A DNA stretch of 48,456 nucleotides from Chara braunii (lineage: Eukaryota > Streptophyta > Charophyceae > Charales > Characeae), in the NCBI GenBank assembly GCA_003427395.1, contig BFEA01000016.1, forward strand, positions 483,853-532,308, written 5' to 3'. Position 1 is the stretch's first letter; each line of letters begins with the position of its first letter. The notes beneath the pieces are model-generated. The model was not told where the DNA came from, ran no database searches, and saw only the letters and a program-made list of their open reading frames with translations. Positions 40,611-48,456 of the stretch are shown here, one piece after another. Both the position numbers and the translations under genes were made by a program.

Positions 40611-42241
40611 ATGCCTTCAGACCCCTACGTAGTCCTGCAGTAGCCTGTGAATTGTTTGTGACGCCCCGTCTGCCCACGTGTGCTAATTCTGAGACATATT
40701 TGAAGGAATACCAAGCTAACGGTAATGCTTAGTACCACTTGGGCACAACCCCTAGTGGATGGCTGCTAGCCGACACAACCTGGCTGCGGGGCCGCGGGGT
40801 AAGAGTTTAAGGGGAGTTGCCCGCCCCAAGGAAATCGCTCCGCGGGATAAGAGTTGAGTCTTTTAGGAATCCTGATTGACTGGTTGTCAGGAACATACCT
40901 ATCGTTGTATAACTAGCAAGAGGATACTGCCGCTAAGGTAACAATGCGGTGGGTCGTAGACCTGGTCCGATCAACCAGGCTATGGTGGGCCAAGATGGAG
41001 ACATGGCGCTTTTGTACTCGACTGCAGAAAAGGCTGAGCGAGGATGTAAGCTTATGCACATCCACAAACAAATCCCCCGTCGGGTCCACAGGCCGCGGCT
41101 CCTGACTTGATCAGAGCCAGTAGTCACCCACCCTGAGACATCTCTCGCCCTACACTCATTAAAACCTTTCCAAACATTTCAAGCAAACATGGCTCCCTCT
41201 CGTCAGACTTTATCAACACATACAAAGTTTTTCATGCCACTCAAATCTTGACCCACCTTTAACTTAGTAAAGGTGTCTCTCGCAGTAGATCTCAGAGTCA
41301 TCCCCTCTTTCTCTGGGATGAACTCTCACATGACCTCTTCCAACCATGAAGGGGTCTTAACAACGATACAACTTCCTCCTTCCAGAACCATGAAGGGGTT
41401 TTCAATCATAAAACAACTCAACCGAGGGACCAACTCCTGGGTCCCTTTTACAACTCGAATGACAATAATTTGGCATGGCAAAGCACTCAAGCCCAAAAGA
41501 CTCATGAATCCTGTAGGACTCCCATAATCTTTCACAAACAGGTTGCACTCCCCCTCCTTATACTCTGCCCTGTCATCTGCTCATAAGCAGGTCGCACGAG
41601 TATACCGGAGGGTAGACAACTTCATAAATTTTCATAACATACACATGAGATGCATCATGTACACCTCCCACACAAAACCAAATACATATTAGGATAAAGC
41701 CACACATGTGAGAGTGATAGTGATCGTCACAAGACAAATCTCATAGGATCTCTGCTCATGGTACACTCAGGGAGTAGAATGTCTCCCTCAAAACTCAAAC
41801 ATAGACACTCAACTCAAAACTTTGCATGTCTGAGTAGGACTCACGACCCCACTGTACACCCGCTGAATATACTCAGGAACACAACATCTACCTAGAGCCC
41901 ACAGAATGCCCAGCCCCTGTCTCACTCTACTGGGAAACTCACCTCTCAAATGCTACAAACCCTCAAATCTCGCTAAGGAGTGCCAATAGCCTCCGAATCC
42001 TAAAACCAAATGCGACTAAATGACCTCATATGTCCCACGGCTAAACCCCATCTCCTAGGTCGTAGCCTACAAGAAAAACAATGTCACTCATATATGTACA
42101 GTCAGGTGGGAACTCACCCTACCACTCCTAAGACCTGCACACATCTAGGGCCCACCCAACTAACTCAGGGTATGTACACCTTCAACCCGCCCTCTGTGTG
42201 CAAAACACTCTGATCCTACTGACGCATAGACAGACCAACCT
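40611..42241. other. Noncoding region after ORF3
   Basis: At 40658 the string TGTGACGCCCCGTC resembles the start of a plant LTR, but no partner copy or polypurine tract was found. 41160-42240 is C/A-rich on the plus strand, and several fragmentary open frames on the minus strand lie left of the minus-strand gag piece at 42242. It is probably the remainder of that minus-strand element, but no domain is recognisable. Confidence 0.35.
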
Positions 42242-42844
42242 CTACTCACACAACTCTTTTTGGTTCTGCCTATATAGTTGATCCCTACCCCCATCTGGAG
42301 CTCGCTCCACTATCCTGCCCTGTCTGTCATAAAACTTGCCATCAACTTCTGCAACACTCCCCTCGGCCTTATCCCCGAGGAACTCTGGGCAATCCAGGGC
42401 TCTATGTCCCCCCTTCTTACACCAGAAACAGGACACGTCAAACCACCTTGCAGTCTTCTTCTTCCTCCCCAGGGAGCTCGATGCTGAAGGCGTCCCCATG
42501 GCATCGGTGGTCACCTCGTGACACAATGGTAACCCCATGCGGCCCTGAGATCCGGGCTCCGCGGCCTCAACACCCTCACCCGCTCGTACGGCTATGCTCG
42601 CCGGTCCGTACTCTGGCGCATCCGACTCTCGGGGCCTCTCCTCGCGAGGTCTCTCTGGTGCAACCATTATCTCATCCCTGCATGACTCCAAGGGTTGAAA
42701 CCCTGCTGCAGTAGTTAACTCACTCATAACCTCCTGTTGTTGCTGCTCTGAGCTATGCCCTCCCGAGTCAATCCCTGTGGCCCAAGAGCGTGTGATTGTG
42801 AGGAAATTGTTGAAAAAAGGCGAGAATGCCTTTATAGGTCTCAT
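42242..42844 (-). pseudogene. Minus-strand Gag fragment with zinc knuckle
   Basis: This 200-codon minus-strand frame has a Gln/Glu-rich start, an Arg/Pro/Glu-rich middle and, at about residues 144-157, a perfect CCHC knuckle CFWCKKGGHRALDC. It is followed by a hydrophilic FYDRQGRIVERAPDGGRDQLY tail. This is the usual end of a Gag protein in Gypsy elements. The opposite orientation to the Gypsy element at 31.7-38.1 kb shows that it belongs to a different insertion, of which protease and pol are not seen. The start codon is uncertain. Confidence 0.65.
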
Positions 42845-42993
42845 TTAAGGCCCACGTCCCTAGTTATGGCTCTGCTTGCGAGAAAGAGACTAACAGGGAC
42901 ACCCAACGAAAGGCCGACGGTTGTCTAGGACAAAGGGCTAGAGGATGGTTTGAGGGCCTTTGGAACTTGTGCTGTAGTATTGATGCGTAATAC

Positions 42994-43046
42994 ACTGGCG
43001 TCCTAGTGTCAAGATAATGGAGACCCAGGTTGAAACCCTGGCGGCA
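42994..43046 (+). tRNA. tRNA-like sequence, T-arm perfect (pseudogene or SINE)
   Basis: The T-arm CCAGG/CCTGG encloses a seven-base loop TTGAAAC (43025-43041), close to the B-box consensus. An A-box-like TGGCGTCCTAGTGTC lies about 30 bases upstream. There is too little space for a full anticodon arm and no convincing acceptor stem, so I treat it as a tRNA-derived remnant. Confidence 0.35.
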
Positions 43047-43203
43047 TATAGTTGTGTTGGCACGGTCTGATGGAGGCCTCAACCCCGAGTCTGTTGGCTA
43101 ATCGGATTGGTTCTGTTCTCGTCAGCATTTGGAGTGTGAATGGATTTATAACTTTTTGATTTGGCAAAGCGACGGGGACGTCGCTTAATATGGTCCGGTA
43201 AGT

Positions 43204-43992
43204 TGTCGGCGTGAATACCCTTACAAGGGTATCCGCCCGGGTTTTTGCAGGTGACAGGAAAAATGAGTATGGTTGAAGTAAGCCGCGTGGGGTGCGACTG
43301 CGTCCGAGGCCGCCTTGGCCTGGTAAGAGGCATGTGGGCGCGCAATTTTAAGGCGCGAGTGTGATTTTTCTGATTGAGTGGGCGACCGGTGTAGCCGGTC
43401 GACCCGGACCGTGTTACGGGCTGGTTAAGGAATGAAAGTTCGTTTTTGGTCGGCGCGCGCGACCGACGGTGGGACTGGCGCGCTGGTAGGTGCACGGGAC
43501 GGCCACGGCGCGGGGTGGTAGGCCAGCGCGGACACTTAGGGGCCGTGGGTACAAGTGTGGGCTGAAAGAGTGGCCGGGGCGGTATCTTGGCCAGGAGCAT
43601 CGCACGGTACCACTTATATGGGGGGCCGCGCCTGCTGGTACCAGACTTGGGTTTAACCCTATCGATTACGACATTGGATTATTGCCGTGGAGGTGCGGGG
43701 ATCGAGGCCGGTGGGCGACGGGGCGGGGGCAACGGAGCAGCAAAGAGCTGCGGGGTTGAGGGTCCCGCGAGACTATCCCCCTTAGTTTTGTTGGGGGAGT
43801 CCAATCGCGGGGCCGCCCCACAGGACTAAGGGAGCTTTGGCGGGGCAGTTGCCGATTCTTCTTGTGGTCGTGGCCCTATATGTGTCCTTTCCTTTTTTTG
43901 AGTTCCTAAAGGCCGGTAATGGGGCCCAGATGACAGGGTCGAAGGACAGGCCTTTGAGTATTTGGGATTGGCGAGGGCCAGGGTGGACCCCG
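43204..43992 (+). repeat. 789-bp GC-rich repeat family, copy B
   Basis: Near-identical by eye to 23075-23863 (same start TGTCGG, same palindrome, same end 'gggtggaccccgg'). Directly after it, without spacer, a more diverged relative begins (TGTTGGCCCGAATACCC at 43993). The pair therefore sits in tandem, in the same orientation. Confidence 0.8.
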
Positions 43993-44890
43993 GTGTTGGC
44001 CCGAATACCCTTACAAGGGTATTTGGGCACACATTGGCAGTTGACAGGAAAAACACGCCTGACGGTATCTGGGGGCGCGTCCCATTTGTGTTGATTAGAG
44101 AGTGTGTGAGCGTGCACTTTGCGGGCATGCGCTAGCTTGACCGCACCTTGACCAAGGAAGGCTGGGAGACGCCGGTAGGACAAGTGAGAGCTAGGCTAGA
44201 TCTTCTGAGGTGGTCGCAGCCTCGCACGCACAGGTAGAGGTACGGGCGGCGTTGCATTGACCAGGTAAGGCAGTGACTAGAAAAGGTGGTTGTCGGACTT
44301 GTTGACCGACGGTTCAGGGCCGCACCACGTGAAAATTCGCAGGCATTGGTTGACCACGCGCTGCCGACAGTAGAAGTCGTGGCGAGCTTTAGCTAGGACG
44401 GCGTGGGTCGGGGGTAAAGGGAGTAGAAGTCGGGGCGTTTTTGGCCCAAAGGTGGTAGAACGGGCAATTTCTCGGTGAATATGAGGGGGTAGGAGAGCCC
44501 GGCCATAGCTGCGGCGTGATGAGGCAGCGTGCACGGCAAGCCTAGCGGGGCCGTGCCCTCCAAAGTAATACATGGGTGCCTGCGGGCCCTTGGACGCAAG
44601 CGGTAAGTTAGAGGAACGGCCTGAGATATTGTTTGCAGGCCTGGGCAGGCTGCCCTTACTCTTTATGAGTAGGGCTGCGCCTGTTGCAAACCAGGTTGGG
44701 GCTTAGCCTTATAGGTTACGTCACTGAGTTCCCAACAGGCGGATCCCGGGATCGAGGCCAGGTGCCAGCAGAGGAGCAACGAAGTAGCGGAGGAACGCCT
44801 TGGAGCTAGGCCAAGGGGTTGAGGGTCCCGCGGGACTATCCCCTTTGGTTTTTGCTAAGGGGAGTCAGCCGCGGGCCCGTGAGAAATGAC
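43993..44890 (+). repeat. 789-bp family, diverged copy C
   Basis: It starts like the others (TGTTGG, then GAATACCCTTACAAGGGTAT, then a gacaggaa string) and ends with the shared 'ggttgagggtcccgcggg' and 'actatccc' strings near 44818-44846. The phrases 'ggggcttagccttat' and 'ggggatcgaggcc' or variants are also shared, while the middle is mostly different. It is an older or different subfamily member. Confidence 0.6.
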
Positions 44891-44987
44891 CAAGTGCCAG
44901 CGGCCCCCTCCCCAACCCCATTTTCCCAAAACCTTTTTCTTTTCTCTTTCTAAGTTTTATTTTTTATTATTATTTGTTTTCCTCAAT

Positions 44988-45018
<31 letters not shown>

Positions 45019-45075
45019 CTTTCCATTCGTGAGTACGGTCCAATGGAGGCGCTGGGGTGAGCCTGTGATTAGCCC

Positions 45076-45153
45076 AAGGGCCTAGCTCAGCTGGTGCACA
45101 CGAGAGCTGCACGAACTCGGCTCGCATAACTAGAGAGGTTGAACTCTCCTTTT
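45076..45153 (+). tRNA. tRNA-like sequence followed by a T-run (SINE head or pseudogene)
   Basis: A perfect A box (TAGCTCAGCTGGT at 45083-45095) and a B-box-like GGTTGAACTC (45138-45147) are spaced as in a tRNA gene, and a TTTT pol III terminator follows at 45150-45153. The T-arm pairs GAGAG/CTCTC around a six-base loop. The region between the boxes (cacgagagctgcacgaactc) does not fold as a normal D/anticodon arm. A possible loop GCATAAC would present CAT, but the assignment is uncertain. Confidence 0.5.
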
Positions 45154-47944
45154 CGATTGCTAAGTGGTGGGGGCCGTCCGAGAGGGTGAGGATAGCGCAG
45201 GCTGCCGAGAGAGAGATGATGGTATAGGAGGAGGGAGAGGAAGGATCCGAGAAGGAGGATAGCGCAAAAGGACGCAGCACAACGAGAAGGGAAACAGCTG
45301 AGACAATAGAGAAAAAAAAGGGGGAGTGAACGTGGACGCGGATTCGCGCCAGGTACGTTCGAAGGAAAAAGGGGAAAACGACGTCGGGGCAGGGAGCTAT
45401 GGCAGAGAAGGAATAAGCCATTGTAGGCTCATTCCATAACGAAACCTGGCAGGGGGAGGTGGTAGCTGGGGATTTTGAGGAAGGGCGAACCAGATGGGGC
45501 TGCTAGGTTGAGGAAAGAGCTAGTGGAAGGAGAGGGAGAGAAGAGGAAAGAGGCGCGGAGGTGACGGGGAGTTGGGTATGGCCGCATGGAAGAAGGCAGA
45601 TCTCGGCCGTCTCGCGACGAAAATAGGNGAATGGAGACTTGAAATAGGGNTTTTGAGNNGTTCTGGANTGATTGGTCACGTCGNATTTTNGATCTGGGGA
45701 GCAGCCTGCTTGGTATAAGCTGCGGGGGCTGCGCTATGACNAGGAGGGAGTACTTGGCAANTGACAGTNTATCTCCCTTGTGCTAGCNGGAAAATTNACT
45801 CAGAAATCTTGCACGTCNACGGGTAGTGGATTAGTGACTTGTGCGACTGANCTCGCTGCCTCTAACTGTTGCAAACCTGGTTGAGTTNGCTGCCGTGGTC
45901 ATTGCTGATTGGGGTGGTGATCATCCTCGTAAACGACCACTCGTCATANGGAGTGGCACGAGGTTCGTAGCAGNGGAGCCCCGCCTGGCTGGGAATTTTC
46001 TGTGACCATTTTCTTCGAAGGGCCACCATTCTTCGATTGTGCCGGGGTGGTTGTCCCCTGGCTCGTATCTGNAATGCTTCACTGCCAAGGGGGCCTCCAC
46101 CGNAGGACCCCTCTCTTTGAGGGGCTCAGGCTGCCCGGTCCCTCATCATCACAGTGGTCCTCGATGCTGCAGTCNTCTNAGAGTTCACACGCTCGGGGTG
46201 GCCNTGGCTCAAACTGAAGGTACCAACCGGGGCAGACCAAGTCGGGATGAGGAATGGAGTAGGTGTATCAAGAGAGGGAGAAGAGGGAGGAAAGGTTGGG
46301 AGCTGGCGGCGAGAGGGAGACAGGTGAGCTATTACCAAAGAGGGCTACCCACCAGCTGTAGATTGTAAAAGACGTCTAAGTGTGACCTGACATATAGATA
46401 TTCCGGCTGAACCTTGGCTAGTAAACCTGTTGCCGTTGTTACGATGATAGGCGGCGTTGGACACATGAGTCCAACAGGTTTCCTTTGCTGGTATAGTATC
46501 TTGTCAGTTAGTTGCTCTAAACGACTGAGGCCCCAGCCTGCTGACAGCCGCGTGGAGACTTCCTCTACTAACTGACGTCATAAGGGGGCTGAAGGTTGAC
46601 TGACTAGTGGGAGTGCGGTGAATGGGTGGTAAATGGAGGTTTCCGTCTCAGTGGGTTGCGACAACAGGCGAGGCGGATTCAGGATGTCTTGCAATACATG
46701 CCACACATACTCAACTGGGATAGCTAACGAACACGGTTACAGCAGGTGCGACTGTGGCTGTCGTGTTCAAGATTCAAACTACTGTTGACGACAAGCTGCA
46801 TAATCATATGGTGTTGTTGCTGAGTACGGACTGTAGCTCATAGCGAACTGAGCAACCACAGAGTATCGGTACTGCAGGGTTCGAGGTGCGACCTGCTAAT
46901 CGTGACAGACTGTGCCACTACTGCACTAAGACTCGGTTGTTGCTTCCCTCGGTGGAGTACGACTGTTGTACCTCAAGGGGAGGCTGCAGGTGCTGCTATT
47001 TAACTCATTGCAACGGGCCACTGCGGCAACCTTGGATTGCACAGCTAAATGGCGGGCTGTTAGTCCCGCTACCACAGTAGGCTGGGTTTTTCTGCTCTTT
47101 CCTACGGCAGGACACTATGTTACTAGGCAACGGGGACTACTGCTCTTCAGGACCTGTGACAATCTGCTGTTTTTCTAAAGGGGATGCTGTGCGAGCGATG
47201 AAGGTTCAGTCCATTGGCTGAGACTTGTGTCGTTCCTGGACTGTGTATCACAGCGAGTCTAGATAGAGTCTGCAGTGAGGCTTGAGATGTGTTGCTAGAT
47301 AGCACTGTTGGCTAATGACGGGGACTATAGGTTCGATCTGACACGACCGTGAAAGCCTGAGAGGTGTAGCTGGGTGGCTAGGCCATTATAGATGTGACGC
47401 ATAAGCACTGTGTAAGGATTGTGCCCCCTGCGGTACCAGGCTATGCATACAGCGAGTTGCTATGTCTCCTGTTGAAACAGCGCTGCACTGCAACTACCAT
47501 TCGTATGGTAGCACAAAACTATTGTGCACTACAGTACGTTAGTACAAGGAGGCGCTACTGCAGCTTGTTGAGCCTTGATTATACTCGGCTACCGCTGTTT
47601 GTGCTTACTACAGCGCCTGCTAAAGTACCCTGCTGCTGGGCAATACCGCTACGAGTCGCTGCGCTGTCTGTAGCGGTCGTGCCTAGCGGACTTTTGACAT
47701 ACCAATGTGTGTGGGCCGCTGCTGCTGTGTTCTAATGAGTTGCCGCCACACGCAGGCAGAACGCGCCTGTTGTGTAGGGCATAGACTAGCGTCGCTGCGG
47801 TGCTGAGCACTAGTTGGGGTGCGGCTGCTGACGGGACGTAGTTCCTCATTAAGAACAACAACAACATTGACCTAAGAGAGTGGGCACAGTGAGAGAGGGG
47901 AGTGTGGTGGCCTTGAGAGTGAGATCAGACCTTGCAAGGGGGCT
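45154..47944. other. Low-complexity DNA with scattered N calls and CTG-rich part
   Basis: No gene recognised. Many isolated N calls between 45628 and 46204 indicate poor or heterogeneous read support. 46740-47870 is rich in actg, ctgctg and gcgct strings, comparable to 26140-26575. Open frames are short and without a family signature. Confidence 0.5.
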
Positions 47945-48432
47945 TATTGCTGCAGTTTGGAGGTCCGTCNGGAGACTGTTGCTTGNCATTTCGGTTGTGA
48001 CCTGACCTTCTGTACGGCGTCATTGGCCATCATTGCNGGGCCCTCTNGAGTTTGAAGATTTCAAGGCCCTNTCNAGTGAGAGTGANCNCACCTCTCTTGT
48101 ATCTGAGCNTCTAAACTTTNTACTTTTATCCTTCTTACTCTNAGTCTAGNCTGAGGTTACGAGAGGAAGGCGGCAGGCGGGGTTGCAACCCNTAGGACCG
48201 CGCCAAGGCCTCTGTGGGAGGTTCGCCCCACCGATTGCGGGAGCTCTGCCGGAGCCNAGGCGGGGTTCTGGAGGCAGGGAACTTCAGGTATAATCTCGTC
48301 AACCCGTGTGATCCCTTNCCCTACTTATTATCCTTGGGTACTTGAATACAACTATGTAAGGATACTACTTTTTGTCTTGTTATGTATGTCAGGACATGCC
48401 TTGTGAAAAGGTAAATAAACAAGTATACATGA
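47945..48432 (+). repeat. 490-bp repeat block, copy 2 (possible LTR)
   Basis: It matches 26635-27123 in order and orientation, with the core gaggaaggcggcaggcgg ... accgcgccaaggcctc ... gttcgccccaccgattg ... gagctctgccgg almost unchanged. More than a dozen single N calls and many substitutions distinguish it from copy 1. Similarity continues to 'ggacatgccttg ... gtaaataaac ... gtatacat'. Whether it extends past the window cannot be seen. Confidence 0.65.
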
Positions 48433-48456
48433 GAGGTCAGATAATTTTTTGAGTGA

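Noticed and set aside
40658-40700. Start of a 3' LTR at TGTGACGCCCCGTC
   Set aside because: The start looks right, but no matching copy or polypurine tract was found, so it is mentioned only in the description of the region.

Overview
The window looks like repeat-rich nuclear DNA of a plant-lineage eukaryote, and I favour a green alga of the streptophyte (charophyte) type. The support is a chromodomain-bearing Ty3/Gypsy element with an initiator-Met-tRNA primer-binding site, a Penelope-like element (PLE) with its GIY-YIG nuclease upstream of the reverse transcriptase (a layout described from green algae), long dinucleotide tracts and U6-snRNA-derived repeats. A charophyte such as Chara is my best guess; it is inference only. 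I see no intact host protein gene. Every long coding stretch belongs to a retroelement and all are broken by stops or frameshifts.

Layout. 1-3461: AT-rich intergenic DNA with GA, TC/AC and GATA-like microsatellites. 3462-11274: two head-to-tail PLE copies, the first 5'-truncated, the second carrying a Gag-like Gly/Asn-rich zinc-knuckle ORF, a GIY-YIG domain and an RT. Each copy ends with a type I hammerhead ribozyme, and the two predicted cleavage sites lie 5,625 nt apart. 11275-12488: AT-rich, with one Cys-rich broken reading frame. 12489-about 22860: a Ty3/Gypsy chromovirus (5' LTR, PBS, long leader, gag, protease, RT-RNase H, integrase, chromodomain) with a 400-N gap near its end and no recognisable 3' LTR.

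23075-27123 holds a 789-bp repeat family, an array of six degenerate U6-like units, a tRNA-like sequence and a roughly 490-bp block that recurs at the right edge (47945-48432). 27246-28190 is an array of about twelve hairpins with a conserved core and mutually complementary but different arms. It is followed by five 123-bp repeats (28465-29060) whose core motif also occurs in the leader of the Gypsy element at 14.5-14.8 kb. 31703-38106 is a second, different Ty3/Gypsy gag-pol, followed by an extra long ORF (38313-40610) after integrase that contains a duplicated domain and a coiled coil. The two 490-bp blocks flank this element in direct orientation and may be the diverged LTRs of one very large old element, or separate insertions.

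40611-48456 holds a minus-strand gag fragment, two more members of the 789-bp family, two tRNA-like sequences and CTG-rich DNA with scattered N calls. The points most worth following up are the covarying hairpin array, the U6-like array, the hammerhead-bounded PLE with permuted domains, and the post-integrase ORF.
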